Below, in pieces: positions 1-9,026 of a stretch of DNA of 64,000 nt; position 1 is the first letter of the stretch; the number at the start of each line of letters is the position of its first letter. The DNA is from Mesorhizobium zhangyense. GTDB taxonomy: Bacteria; Pseudomonadota; Alphaproteobacteria; Rhizobiales; Rhizobiaceae. A model generated the notes under the pieces. The model did no database searches. It had not been told where the DNA came from and saw only the letters and a list, made by a program, of their open reading frames with translations. Where the stretch lies: assembly GCF_011045115.1 (NCBI RefSeq), contig NZ_JAAKZG010000001.1:124001-188000 (forward strand). The letters are read 5' to 3'. The translations under genes were made by a program, and so were the position numbers.

Positions 1-413
1 GCGCCCATGCGGTCGCATTCGGTCGGAGAGGTTTGGGCCATCACCGTCTCGATCAGCGCGTTGTAGATGTGCAGCGCGTCCATCAGGAGCGTCTCTCCCT
101 CGCCGGTGAGGGTCAGCCGCATGATCCGCTTGTCCTTGGCGTCGTTTTCGCGGGTAAGCAGGCCGCGCTTTTCCAACTGGGGCAAGAGCATGGTAATGTT
201 CGACCGTCCGACCAGCAATTTGCGGGCAAGATCATGCTGGGACATGCCAGGGTGCCGATAGAGGTTCATCAGCATGTCGAGCTGCGCGAGCTTCAGGTCG
301 AGCGGCTGCAACGCCTTGCTCAAGGCAGCCACAACGGCCTTTTCGGCGCGCACCAGCGCGATCCAGTTGCGGAATCGCGGATTGTCCCAGGGAAGGTCTT
401 GTTTATTGTTCAT
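1..413 (-). CDS. MarR-family transcriptional regulator, C-terminus cut by window edge
   Basis: The reverse strand gives 137 codons from an ATG at 413 and runs off the window at base 1, so the last residues are missing. The fold is a MarR winged helix: N-terminal helices (about residues 12-50), a helix-turn-helix around 56-88 (MSQHDLARKL, SNITMLL) and a wing with the DxKDKR motif at 91-96. MarR proteins bind palindromes as dimers and usually repress a neighbour until a ligand or oxidant releases them. The start lies 47 bases from a divergent hydrolase, with inverted half-sites between them, so autoregulation and control of the hydrolase is the natural inference. The ligand is unknown. Confidence 0.85.
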   Translation of the reverse strand, partial: MNNKQDLPWDNPRFRNWIALVRAEKAVVAALSKALQPLDLKLAQLDMLMNLYRHPGMSQHDLARKLLVGRSNITMLLPQLEKRGLLTRENDAKDKRIMRLTLTGEGETLLMDALHIYNALIETVMAQTSPTECDRMG

Positions 414-416
414 GTT

Positions 417-441
417 TGAACTATTATGTTCACAGTTGAAC
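417..441. promoter_or_regulatory. Candidate MarR operator in the divergent promoter region
   Basis: Three half-sites lie in a row: TGAAC (417-421), GTTCA (428-432) and TGAAC (437-441). The first two form a perfect inverted repeat around TATTAT and the last two another around CAGT. They sit immediately upstream of both the MarR start (413) and the hydrolase start (461), where a dimeric regulator would control both genes. Binding is inferred, not shown. Confidence 0.5.
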
Positions 442-460
442 CGTTGGTCGGATCGTCAAT

Positions 461-1369
461 ATGGCATCAATTGGTTTGAAGGTCATCCGGGGTGTGTTCG
501 GTGCTGCCGAGCATATAGCACCGCGATTGGGCGGACGCGCTGCGTTTGAACTCTTCTGCCGAACGCCTGACCCGAAAAAGCTGAGCGCGGGCGAGCGGCG
601 TGCGGTCGAAGCGGCGAGGGGCTTCATGGCCGAGGCGCGGCATCACCGGCTGAAAGTCGGCTCGGGATGCGTAAGCGTTCACGAATTCCGCCCCGAAGGC
701 CATTCCGCAACCGCAACTGTGCTCGTCATCCATGGTTGGCGCTCGCGTACCGAATATATGCGCGCTCTCATCGAGGGCTACCGCAAGGCGGGCTTTCGCG
801 TGATGTCGCTCGATCTGCCGGGTCACGGAGGGTCGACGGGGCGGCGGCTCAACATGGCGATGGCGGTCGAAGCCACAGCGGCAGCGGCACAATGGTTCGG
901 CCCGTTCGCGGCGGTCGTCGGTCACTCTTTCGGCGGTGCGGTTGCAGCCTGTGCCGCCTCCGGCATGATCAAGGGCACAGCACCCCTGCCGACGGAACGC
1001 CTGATCATGATCGCATCGCCAAACGCGCTGACGGACGTACTCAATGGATTTCGCCGGCATACGAATGTCGGGGATAAATCGGCCCGCGCGCTCGATAATC
1101 AGATCAAGCGCATCTCCGGCCATCCGATGGCCGAGTTCGTCGCATCCAGATATATCGCGCAAATGCAGATACCGACATTGGTCATCCATGCGCCCAACGA
1201 TGCGGAAGTGCCGGCGTCAGACGCCAAGACGCTTGCGGCTGCCGGCGACCATGTCAGGCTCCTCTGGGCCGAAAACCTCGGGCATCGCCGCATCTTGTCC
1301 GACCAGACTGTCGTGGCGGAGGCTGTGGGTTTCGTGGAACAGCCACGACAGCCAGCCATCGTCCATTAG
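461..1369 (+). CDS. Alpha/beta hydrolase (serine hydrolase)
   Basis: A 302-residue cytoplasmic alpha/beta hydrolase. The oxyanion-side HGW motif is at 91-93, the nucleophile elbow GHSFGG has Ser156, and Asp247 (APNDAEVP) and His275 (LGHRR) complete a plausible catalytic triad in the expected order. There is no signal peptide, although the first 60 residues form an extension before the core. The substrate cannot be read from sequence; esterase or carboxylesterase activity is typical. It is divergent from the MarR gene and probably under its control. The start at 461 is the first ATG after the half-site cluster. Confidence 0.8.
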   Translation: MASIGLKVIRGVFGAAEHIAPRLGGRAAFELFCRTPDPKKLSAGERRAVEAARGFMAEARHHRLKVGSGCVSVHEFRPEGHSATATVLVIHGWRSRTEYMRALIEGYRKAGFRVMSLDLPGHGGSTGRRLNMAMAVEATAAAAQWFGPFAAVVGHSFGGAVAACAASGMIKGTAPLPTERLIMIASPNALTDVLNGFRRHTNVGDKSARALDNQIKRISGHPMAEFVASRYIAQMQIPTLVIHAPNDAEVPASDAKTLAAAGDHVRLLWAENLGHRRILSDQTVVAEAVGFVEQPRQPAIVH

Positions 1370-1587
1370 CCTCCGCCCGCTACGGCATCGCGACCGATAC
1401 GTTGCGGCCTCGCTCACGCCCTTGTGAAGCGGCTAGGCAACATCATTGCCGAAATTTATCTTCCCTTAACGAAATCGGTATGAATCGATATAGTCGCGTC
1501 CTACATCGGCAGTGGACGAGCTGATTTTTCTCGGCGCGGCGAGAAAATGGGGAAACCGTCCGGAATTCGGGCGGAGACGGATAATCA

Positions 1588-3495
1588 ATGATCTTCTCTC
1601 TGAAAAGAACCGCAGCCCTGTCGATCACGGTTCTTGCCGCCTCGCTGGCTTTCGACGCACCTGCAAACGCTCAAGGATTGTTCGATACCTTGTTCGGCGG
1701 CGGGCGTGTCCAGCGCATGCAAAGGGAAGAGTTTCCGCCGCCGCCGCGCGCCGAGAGGCGCGTTCCGCAGCCCAAGCGCACTGCAACTCCTGCTGCGGTC
1801 GCCAAGATCACCGGCCCGAGCTATTACACCTACAAAGCCGATCCACTCGTTCGCGTCGACTTCGGTGCGCTTTCGAAGAGTGCGCAACCGGTATCGTTCG
1901 AGCTATCATTGGGCGGCACATCTTTTCGGGAAGGCCTTGCCGGCCTCGACGGATTTGACCTCTCCGCTGAAAAGGATATCGCCAAGGCTCTTGCGGATTA
2001 TTATGCGGCCAATCCCGATTACATCTGGGTAAGCGGCGCGACCGCCAATGCGCGTGCGCAGGATGCGGTTCGGGTTCTGGGCGAGGCGCCTACCCATGGA
2101 CTGGACGCGGCGGACTATGCCGTCACGGTACCGGCCACCGGCTATTCGCTCGACGACATGGCCGCGCGCCAGCGCGAATTGATGCGTTTTGAGATGACGC
2201 TCTCGGCGCGCGTGCTGCGCTATGTTCGCGATGCGCAGAATGGCCGCGTCGATCCGAACAGGATTTCCGGATATCACGATTTTCCGGCCAAGCCGCTGGA
2301 CATGGTCAACGTCCTGAAGACGCTGGCTCATACCGGCGAAGTGCGCAGCTATATGGAATCCTGGCATCCGCAGAACGCGGAATACCAAGCCTTGCGCGTC
2401 GAACTTGAGTCGTTGGAAGCCAGTTCGGAAAACGACATCGTCGTCGATCCGAAGCTGTTCTTGCGGCCGGGTCAAAGCAGCCCGGAACTGCCGAAGCTGC
2501 TGCAGCTGATCGCCCGCGACTATCCCGACGACATCGGCCAATATTCGGAGGTCATTACGCGGCTCGGCGCGAGTGAGGCCTATGTTGACGAGCTGGTGCC
2601 GGTCATCAAGATGGCGCAGGAAAAGGTCGGTCTGAAGCCGGACGGCGTGATCGGGCCGCGCACCGTGGGTGAACTCGCCGGAACGTCCAAAGCGGATCGT
2701 GTCGACAAGGTGCTCTTCGCGCTGGAGCAGATGCGCTGGTTGCCCTCCAATCTCGGCAGCCCCCGCGTTTTCATCAACCAGCCGGCATTCACGGCAAGCT
2801 ATATCGACGGCGATACGGAAAAGCTGAAGATGCGCGTCGTCATCGGCCGGCCGACCAATCAGACAAGCTTCTTTTACGATGAAATCGAGCAGGTGGATTA
2901 CAATCCCTATTGGGGGGTTCCGCAGTCGATCATCGTCAACGAGATGCTGCCAAGACTGCGCCGCGATCCCGGTTATCTCGACCGCTCCGGCTATGAAGTG
3001 ACCGATTCGAAAGGTCGAAAAATTCCGTCGTCTTCGATCAACTGGGGACAGTACGGCGCAAAAATTCCCTACAGCGTGCGCCAGACCCCCAGCGAGGCCA
3101 ACGCTCTCGGCGAGCTGAAAATCCTGTTCCCCAACAAGCATGCGATCTACATGCACGACACGCCGCAGAAGAGCCTGTTCGACCGCGATTCGCGGGCGTT
3201 CAGTCATGGCTGTGTCAGGTTGAAGGACCCGCGGGGCATGGCGGCGGCAGTGCTGGACACGACGGTCGACCATATCGCCCAGAAGCTGAAGCAAGGGCAT
3301 TCATCCGAGCGCGTCACGCGCAAGATTCCGGTCTATGTCGCCTATTTCACGGCCTGGCCGGAAATGAACGGCAAGGTCGAGTATTTCGGCGACGTCTACG
3401 ATCGCGACGCGCATCTGAAGACGGCTCTGGAAAAAACCGAGGCAGTGCGTACGCCGAGCATCCGGCAAGTCTCCCAGGCCGACACCGAGTTCTGA
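1588..3495 (+). CDS. L,D-transpeptidase, YcbB/LdtD-like, exported
   Basis: A 635-residue protein with a Sec signal peptide (about 1-29, ending ANA-QG), a scaffold region, a peptidoglycan-binding-like segment (LKPDGVIGPRTVGEL, near 350-365) and a C-terminal YkuD domain. The catalytic motif SHGCVRL is present with His540 and Cys542. Such enzymes make 3-3 crosslinks between meso-DAP residues or attach proteins to peptidoglycan in the periplasm. The length and order match the large YcbB type rather than the short ErfK type. Polar-growing rhizobia rely heavily on 3-3 crosslinks, which fits the GPR gene elsewhere in the window. Confidence 0.88.
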   Translation: MIFSLKRTAALSITVLAASLAFDAPANAQGLFDTLFGGGRVQRMQREEFPPPPRAERRVPQPKRTATPAAVAKITGPSYYTYKADPLVRVDFGALSKSAQPVSFELSLGGTSFREGLAGLDGFDLSAEKDIAKALADYYAANPDYIWVSGATANARAQDAVRVLGEAPTHGLDAADYAVTVPATGYSLDDMAARQRELMRFEMTLSARVLRYVRDAQNGRVDPNRISGYHDFPAKPLDMVNVLKTLAHTGEVRSYMESWHPQNAEYQALRVELESLEASSENDIVVDPKLFLRPGQSSPELPKLLQLIARDYPDDIGQYSEVITRLGASEAYVDELVPVIKMAQEKVGLKPDGVIGPRTVGELAGTSKADRVDKVLFALEQMRWLPSNLGSPRVFINQPAFTASYIDGDTEKLKMRVVIGRPTNQTSFFYDEIEQVDYNPYWGVPQSIIVNEMLPRLRRDPGYLDRSGYEVTDSKGRKIPSSSINWGQYGAKIPYSVRQTPSEANALGELKILFPNKHAIYMHDTPQKSLFDRDSRAFSHGCVRLKDPRGMAAAVLDTTVDHIAQKLKQGHSSERVTRKIPVYVAYFTAWPEMNGKVEYFGDVYDRDAHLKTALEKTEAVRTPSIRQVSQADTEF

Positions 3496-3513
3496 AACTT
3501 CAGGTGTCCCACA

Positions 3514-3571
3514 CAGCGGGCGCCGCCCGCTGGATCATGCGGCTCTTCGCAAGCAACTACCCGTTGCTTGC
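3514..3571. other. Two adjacent perfect stem-loops downstream of the L,D-transpeptidase
   Basis: CAGCGGGC (3514-3521) pairs perfectly with GCCCGCTG (3525-3532), and GCAAGCAA (3549-3556) with TTGCTTGC (3564-3571). Both lie in the gap between the transpeptidase and the convergent tRNA-Val. Neither is followed by a T-tract, so they are not canonical intrinsic terminators; they could protect 3' ends or serve tRNA processing. Confidence 0.45.
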
Positions 3572-3643
3572 CACAGTCCTTTGGACGCTTTGGCTGACGA
3601 TACGCTGAAGTCAGCGCAATCAGGAAAAATCGGGCAAGGGGTA

Positions 3644-3718
3644 TGGTGGGCGATGCAGGGATTGAACCTGCGACCCCACCCGTGTGAAGGGTGTGCTCTC
3701 CCGCTGAGCTAATCGCCC
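3644..3718 (-). tRNA. tRNA-Val (anticodon CAC)
   Basis: Read on the reverse strand, a 7-bp acceptor stem (GGGCGAT with ATCGCCC) encloses a D arm (AGCTCAGCGGGAGAGC), an anticodon stem CACCC/GGGTG with loop TTCACAC giving anticodon CAC, and a T arm with TTCAATC. The 3' ACCA is encoded (3644-3647). It decodes GUG. Confidence 0.95.
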
Positions 3719-3785
3719 GCTCGTTGCCCGAAGGCCAAGCGAGCCGCGATATAAGGGACGGGAATGACCGAAGTCAAGGCACCGA

Positions 3786-4466
3786 TCAGTTTGCTGCCGC
3801 GATAAGTTTGTCGGCCAGCGCCACCGTCAGTTCGTCGAAATGCGAGATGATTTTCGACGGCTCGAATTCGCGTACGTGCCGATCGGTATAGCCGAAATCG
3901 ACCGCGACCACCGGAATGCCGGCTGCCTTGGCCGTGTCGATGTCGGTTTGCGAATCGCCGACCATCACTGCGCGATCGCGATCGCCTCCGGCCATTGCGA
4001 TGGTTTCGGTCAGATGCCGAGGGTCCGGCTTGCGGAATGCGAACGTATCCTGGCCGCAGATCGCAGCGAAATACCGGGTCATATCGAGCGCTTCGAGAAG
4101 CTTGCGCGAAAAGCCTTCGGTCTTGTTGGTGCAGACGGCCATCAGGAAACCGGCGTCGGTAAAGCGGTCGAGTGCATCGAGTACACCTGGGTAGGGCAGG
4201 GACTTACCGGGAATGTTTTCACCATAGTGATCGATGAAGAGTGCAAAAAGCCGGTCGTGCTCTGCGACCGGCAGCGGCGTCCTGCTGGCGGCGAAGGCGC
4301 GCTCGATCATCACCCGGCCGCCATGGCCGACGAAGCTGCGGAAGCCCGTCGCGTCGGTATGCGGCACGCCACCGGCGCCGAGGCTGTGATTAAGGCTCTC
4401 GAGCAGATCGGGTGCCGTGTCGACCAATGTTCCGTCGAGGTCGAATACGATGATTGGGCTGCTCAT
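3786..4466 (-). CDS. gph: Phosphoglycolate phosphatase (HAD superfamily)
   Basis: A 226-residue HAD hydrolase with the nucleophile motif FDLDGTLVD (Asp9, Asp11), a helical cap, and the magnesium-binding GDSQTD motif near 167. The length and cap type match Gph, which dephosphorylates 2-phosphoglycolate from DNA repair or oxygenase side reactions. Related HAD phosphatases share these motifs, so the substrate is a family inference. It is transcribed away from rpiA with about 155 bases between the two starts. Confidence 0.82.
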   Translation of the reverse strand: MSSPIIVFDLDGTLVDTAPDLLESLNHSLGAGGVPHTDATGFRSFVGHGGRVMIERAFAASRTPLPVAEHDRLFALFIDHYGENIPGKSLPYPGVLDALDRFTDAGFLMAVCTNKTEGFSRKLLEALDMTRYFAAICGQDTFAFRKPDPRHLTETIAMAGGDRDRAVMVGDSQTDIDTAKAAGIPVVAVDFGYTDRHVREFEPSKIISHFDELTVALADKLIAAAN

Positions 4467-4622
4467 GAGATGTCCTGCTGCTCAAGGAATAAGTCGGTCG
4501 CGCATAGCCCGAGTGACCTTGCGGCGCAAGCAAAGTCGATTGGGCCTGAGGGGCAGAAAACCTTTGCCGAAACAGCCAAAGATGCTAGGAGCGCGACCGA
4601 ACGAGGACGCGGCGACACACCC

Positions 4623-5321
4623 ATGGACGCAAGAGCATTGAAGATCGAGGCGGCGCGGGCCGCGCTTGAACATGTCACGGACGGGATGCGGCTCGGCATC
4701 GGCACCGGCTCGACTGCCGAGGAATTTGTCCGGCTGCTTGCCGAAAAGGTCGCGGCGGGCATGAAGATCATCGGTGTTCCGACTTCCGAACGCACCGCAG
4801 CGCTGTGCCGCGAACTGGGCGTTCAATTGTCGACGCTCGATGAGACACCGGAGCTTGACCTGACGATCGATGGCGCCGACGAGGTCGATGCGCAGCTCAC
4901 GCTGGTCAAGGGCGGTGGCGGCGCGCTGCTGCGCGAGAAAATCGTGGCCGCAGCCTCGAAGAAAATGATCGTGATTGCCGATCAATCGAAGATGGTAGAA
5001 ACGCTGGGCAAGTTTCCGCTGCCGATCGAAGTCAACAAATTCGGCTTGAAGGCGACCGAGCTGGCAATCGCTGCGGTTGCCGAAAAGCTCGGTCTTTCGG
5101 GCCCGCTGACATTGAGGATGACGAACGGCGCGCCTTTTGTTACAGACGGCGGACATTTTATCGTCGACGCATCTTTTGGCCGCATTCCCGATCCAAGAGC
5201 GCTATCAAATGGTCTTCACGCCGTTCCGGGGGTTGTCGAGCACGGTCTGTTCCTGGGCTTGGCGCAGGCGGCAGTCATCGCGGGTGCGGACGGCATCAGA
5301 ACGGTCCGCGCGACCCAATAA
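4623..5321 (+). CDS. rpiA: Ribose-5-phosphate isomerase A
   Basis: A 232-residue RpiA that interconverts ribose 5-phosphate and ribulose 5-phosphate in the pentose phosphate pathway. The expected motifs are in order: [11 protein letters not shown] near the N-terminus, TIDGADEVD (catalytic Asp region), [11 protein letters not shown] and PLPIEV. The open frame extends far upstream to 3840, but that part runs antisense to gph and does not resemble RpiA; ATG 4623 gives the usual family length. The DUF2059 gene follows 19 bases after the stop and may be cotranscribed. Confidence 0.93.
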   Translation: MDARALKIEAARAALEHVTDGMRLGIGTGSTAEEFVRLLAEKVAAGMKIIGVPTSERTAALCRELGVQLSTLDETPELDLTIDGADEVDAQLTLVKGGGGALLREKIVAAASKKMIVIADQSKMVETLGKFPLPIEVNKFGLKATELAIAAVAEKLGLSGPLTLRMTNGAPFVTDGGHFIVDASFGRIPDPRALSNGLHAVPGVVEHGLFLGLAQAAVIAGADGIRTVRATQ

Positions 5322-5340
5322 AGAGGGAGTTTTATCCATT

Positions 5341-5928
5341 ATGACGTTGGTCAATCGTGTTCGCCGCTTCTCCGCGGTTCTGGCGGCTTCGGCAATGGTC
5401 GCAATTGCGTCGCCGGCCTTTTCGCAGGAAATCTCGGACGCGCACCTGAAGGCAGCCCGCGAGGCGGTGGCAGCGATTCATGCCACCGACTTGTATGACA
5501 ACATCCTGCCGCAGGCCGCGGGAGCGCTGAAGGCGCAGCTTATCCAGAAGAATCCGGATCTTCAGGAAGTCATCACCTCGACGGTCGATGAAACGACGCT
5601 GAAGCTTGCCGGCCGCCGTGCCGACCTGGAGAAGGAAGCAGCGCTTGCCTATGCGCGGGTCTTCTCGGTCGAGGATCTGAACGGCATTGCCGCCTTCTAC
5701 AATTCGGCGCCGGGCAAGAAGCTTCTTTCCGATGGCCCGATCGTGGCGCGCGAAGTCAGCAAGGCTGCCGATATCTGGCAGCGCGGCGTCGCTCGTGATC
5801 TCGCCGAGGAAACCGGCAAGGCGCTCGACAAGGCGCTTGAGGGCAAGTCCGCTCCGGCGATCACCGATCCGGCAACGCCGACGCCTGACGCGGCAGCACC
5901 GGCGCCGGCGCCTGCTCCCGCCAACTGA
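5341..5928 (+). CDS. DUF2059 exported protein
   Basis: A 195-residue protein with a signal peptide (about 1-26, cleaved near AFS-QE), a helical DUF2059 domain (about 28-160), and a low-complexity Pro/Ala tail (APAPAPAPAN). It is probably periplasmic; no enzymatic motif is visible and the family has no settled function. A purine-rich ribosome site (GAGGGAG) precedes ATG 5341, which decides the start over an out-of-family upstream extension. It follows rpiA closely and ends at a strong terminator. Confidence 0.8.
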   Translation: MTLVNRVRRFSAVLAASAMVAIASPAFSQEISDAHLKAAREAVAAIHATDLYDNILPQAAGALKAQLIQKNPDLQEVITSTVDETTLKLAGRRADLEKEAALAYARVFSVEDLNGIAAFYNSAPGKKLLSDGPIVAREVSKAADIWQRGVARDLAEETGKALDKALEGKSAPAITDPATPTPDAAAPAPAPAPAN

Positions 5929-5954
5929 TCGAGCCTTACAAAATTGCATCGCTG

Positions 5955-5985
5955 AAAAGCCCGGCCTCTGCCGGGCTTTTCTTTT
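5955..5985 (+). terminator. Intrinsic terminator after the DUF2059 gene
   Basis: An 11-bp perfect stem, AAAAGCCCGGC with GCCGGGCTTTT around a CTCT loop, is followed by CTTTT. It closes the rpiA-DUF2059 unit 26 bases after the stop. Confidence 0.88.
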
Positions 5986-6032
5986 GCGGCTTTGGCTCCT
6001 AACTGTCACTTGCCGCGCACGGAGACAGAATC

Positions 6033-7424
6033 ATGACTGCATATGACTACGACCTTTTCGTCATTGGCGGAGGCTCCGGCGGGGTTCGCGCTGCGCGCGT
6101 CTCGGCGGCACTCGGCAAACGGGTGGCGATAGCCGAGGAATTCCGTTTCGGCGGCACATGCGTGATCCGCGGCTGCGTGCCGAAGAAGCTCTATGTCTAT
6201 GCTTCGCAGTTTCCCGAGCATTTCGAGGACGCCGCCGGTTATGGCTGGACTGTGCCCGAGGCGAGCTTCGACTGGCGCGAGCTCGTTGCCAACAAGGACA
6301 AAGAGATCTCGCGGCTGGAACAGATCTACCAGCGCAATGTCGAAGGGGCGGGCGGTGAGGTGTTTCACACGCGGGCGACCATCGTCGATCGGCATACGAT
6401 AAGGCTGGAGAGCGAAAACCGTACCGTCACCGCCGACCAGATTCTGGTTGCGACCGGCGGCAGGCCGAATCCGCATGCCGCTTTGCCTGGTCACGAGCAC
6501 TGCATCTTCTCGAATGAAGCGTTCGATCTGCCGGAATTGCCCAAGGCGATCGTGATTGCCGGCGGTGGCTATATCGCCGTCGAGTTCGCCAACATCTTCC
6601 ATGGGCTCGGGGTCGAGACGACGCTGATCTACCGTGGCAAGGAGATACTCAACCGCTTCGACATGGACCTGCGGCGCACGTTGCATGAGACCATGGAAAA
6701 GAAGGGCATCCGTATTCTCTGCCACGAGATGTTCAAGGCTATCGACAAGCGTCCCGATGGCAGGCTCGACGCGCACCTGCAGGGCGGCGAGGTGCTGACG
6801 GTCGATCAGGTCATGCTGGCGCTCGGGCGTATTCCCAACACCGAAAACCTTGGGCTGGAAAACGCAGGTGTCGAACTCGGCAAGACCGGTGAGATCATCG
6901 TTGACGGCTATTCGCGGACCAATATCGACAATATCTGGGCGATCGGTGACGTCACCAATCGCGTTCAGTTGACGCCGGTGGCCATCCACGAGGCGATGTG
7001 TTTTGTCGAGACGGCGTTCAAGGGCAACCCGACACAGCCAGACCATGACTGCATCGCGACGGCTGTTTTCTCGCAGCCGGAAATCGGCACGGTCGGCCTG
7101 TCCGAGGACGACGCGGCCAAGAAGTTTGCAAATCTGGAAATTTATCGCGCGACGTTCCGCCCGATGCGGCACACGCTTTCCGGGCGTCAGGAAAAGATGC
7201 TCATGAAGCTGGTCGTGGACGCCGATACGCGAAAGGTGATCGGCGCTCACATACTAGGCCCGGATGCCGGTGAAATGGCGCAGCTTCTCGGCATTACGCT
7301 CAAAGCAGGTGTCACGAAGGATGATTTCGACCGCACCATGGCGGTGCACCCGACGGCAGCCGAGGAACTGGTCACCATGTACAAGCCCACCTATCTGGTC
7401 AGGAATGGCGAGCGGGTCGAATAG
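6033..7424 (+). CDS. gor: Glutathione-disulfide reductase
   Basis: A 463-residue pyridine nucleotide-disulfide oxidoreductase that reduces GSSG with NADPH in the cytoplasm. It shows the FAD-binding GGGSGG motif (12-17), the redox pair Cys43 and Cys48 (GTCVIRGCVPKK), a second Rossmann motif (AGGGYIAVEF) for NADPH, the FAD motif AIGDVT and the C-terminal catalytic His439/Glu444 (HPTAAEE). The two-Cys CVIRGC spacing and C-terminal end match glutathione reductase rather than lipoamide dehydrogenase. Start 6033 follows the preceding terminator by about 50 bases. Confidence 0.93.
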   Translation: MTAYDYDLFVIGGGSGGVRAARVSAALGKRVAIAEEFRFGGTCVIRGCVPKKLYVYASQFPEHFEDAAGYGWTVPEASFDWRELVANKDKEISRLEQIYQRNVEGAGGEVFHTRATIVDRHTIRLESENRTVTADQILVATGGRPNPHAALPGHEHCIFSNEAFDLPELPKAIVIAGGGYIAVEFANIFHGLGVETTLIYRGKEILNRFDMDLRRTLHETMEKKGIRILCHEMFKAIDKRPDGRLDAHLQGGEVLTVDQVMLALGRIPNTENLGLENAGVELGKTGEIIVDGYSRTNIDNIWAIGDVTNRVQLTPVAIHEAMCFVETAFKGNPTQPDHDCIATAVFSQPEIGTVGLSEDDAAKKFANLEIYRATFRPMRHTLSGRQEKMLMKLVVDADTRKVIGAHILGPDAGEMAQLLGITLKAGVTKDDFDRTMAVHPTAAEELVTMYKPTYLVRNGERVE

Positions 7425-7558
7425 GGCGGCGGAACCGTTCGATTTCCGCGGAATTCCAGGGTAGAATAGCCAGCCGGCTTCCTGTATAGAGCGCCGTTCC
7501 CGAAAGCGGGAGATTTGCCGGGCAATTCCTGCCCTGAAGATACGTATTGGGTGCGACA

Positions 7559-8932
7559 ATGACGAAATGGTCCCCGAATTCCTGGAGAAACATGCCGATC
7601 CAGCAGGTTCCGGCCTTTCCGGATCAGGCTGCTCTTGCGGAGACCGAAGCTCGTCTTGCATCGTTTCCGCCGCTCGTTTTTGCAGGCGAGGCGCGCAAGC
7701 TGAAGAAGCAGCTTGCACAGGTCGCTGCCGGGGACGCCTTCCTGTTGCAGGGTGGAGATTGCGCCGAGAGCTTTGCGGAACATGGCGCGGACAATATCCG
7801 CGACTTCTTCCGCGTCTTCCTGCAGATGTCGGTGGTGCTCACCTTCGCTGGTGCTCAGCCGGTGGTGAAGGTCGGCCGCGTTGCCGGCCAGTTCGCCAAG
7901 CCGCGTTCGTCCGACAATGAGACCAAGGATGGCGTGACGCTGCCGAGCTATCGCGGCGACATCATCAATGGCATCGAGTTCGACGAGAAGTCGCGCATTC
8001 CCGATCCGGCCAGGCAGGAAATGGCCTACCGGCAGTCGGCCGCGACGCTCAACCTGCTGCGCGCCTTCGCGCAGGGTGGCTATGCCAGCCTGGAGAACGT
8101 TCATCGCTGGATGCTGGGCTTCGTTTCCGACAGCCCGCAGGGCGAGAAGTATGAGTCTCTCGCTAATCGCATTACCGAGACGATGGACTTCATGAAGGCC
8201 GTCGGCATCACGTCCGAGACCAACTACGCGCTGCGCGAGACGGATTTCTACACCAGCCACGAGGCGCTGCTGCTCGGCTACGAGGAGGCGCTGACCCGCG
8301 TCGATTCCACCTCGGGCGACTGGTACGCGACTTCGGGCCACATGATCTGGATCGGCGATCGCACGCGTCAGCCCGATCATGCCCATCTCGAATATTGCCG
8401 CGGCATCAAGAACCCGCTCGGCCTGAAGTGCGGTCCCTCGCTGACTGCCGACGGCTTGCTCGAGCTGATCGACATGCTGAACCCCGAGAACGAGCCGGGC
8501 CGCCTGACGCTGATCGCCCGTTTCGGTGCCGACAAGGTCGGCGAGCATCTGCCGAAGCTGGTGCGTGCGGTGAAGAAGGAAGGCCGCAACGTAGTCTGGT
8601 CCTGCGATCCCATGCATGGCAACACGATCACGGCTGCCGGCTACAAGACGCGGCCCTTCGACCGCATCCTGCGCGAGGTGCAGAGCTTCTTCCAGGTTCA
8701 CCGTGCCGAAGGCACGCATCCGGGCGGCATCCATATTGAGATGACCGGCAAGAACGTGACTGAATGCACCGGCGGCGCACGCGCCATCCGCGACGAGGAG
8801 TTGCAGGATCGCTACCACACGCATTGCGACCCGCGCCTCAACGCCGATCAGGCGATCGAACTGGCCTTCCTCGTGTCGGACCTGCTCAAGAAGGACGCCG
8901 GCGCGCCTGAGAAGAAAGTCGTGAACGGCTGA
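7559..8932 (+). CDS. Class II 3-deoxy-7-phosphoheptulonate (DAHP) synthase
   Basis: This enzyme condenses phosphoenolpyruvate and erythrose 4-phosphate, the first step of the shikimate pathway. The 457-residue protein is of the plant-like class II type: MTKWSPNSW start, [11 protein letters not shown] (metal-ligand Cys), [31 protein letters not shown] and DPRLN near the end. ATG 7559 gives the standard family N-terminus; an in-frame TTG at 7547 would add four residues. About 130 non-coding bases separate it from gor. The rhizobial symbol varies (aroF or aroG), so none is given. Confidence 0.93.
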   Translation: MTKWSPNSWRNMPIQQVPAFPDQAALAETEARLASFPPLVFAGEARKLKKQLAQVAAGDAFLLQGGDCAESFAEHGADNIRDFFRVFLQMSVVLTFAGAQPVVKVGRVAGQFAKPRSSDNETKDGVTLPSYRGDIINGIEFDEKSRIPDPARQEMAYRQSAATLNLLRAFAQGGYASLENVHRWMLGFVSDSPQGEKYESLANRITETMDFMKAVGITSETNYALRETDFYTSHEALLLGYEEALTRVDSTSGDWYATSGHMIWIGDRTRQPDHAHLEYCRGIKNPLGLKCGPSLTADGLLELIDMLNPENEPGRLTLIARFGADKVGEHLPKLVRAVKKEGRNVVWSCDPMHGNTITAAGYKTRPFDRILREVQSFFQVHRAEGTHPGGIHIEMTGKNVTECTGGARAIRDEELQDRYHTHCDPRLNADQAIELAFLVSDLLKKDAGAPEKKVVNG

Positions 8933-8953
8933 TCCGTTTCATTCACGAATGCG

Positions 8954-8983
8954 AAAAAGGCGCTGGTTTCCAGCGCCTTTTTT
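8954..8983 (+). terminator. Intrinsic terminator after DAHP synthase
   Basis: AAAAAGGCGCTGG and CCAGCGCCTTTTT form a perfect stem around a short TTT loop, followed by a T-run. It lies between converging genes (the GGDEF gene ends at 9027) and may work in both directions. Confidence 0.88.
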
Positions 8984-9026
8984 GTTTCAGTCATCGGCGA
9001 TAGTGCCGTGTGAGAGCGGCCCGGTA

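Noticed and set aside
3840-4622. Upstream extension of the rpiA frame by about 260 codons
   Set aside because: It lies opposite gph and is unlike RpiA; the protein of normal length starts at ATG 4623.
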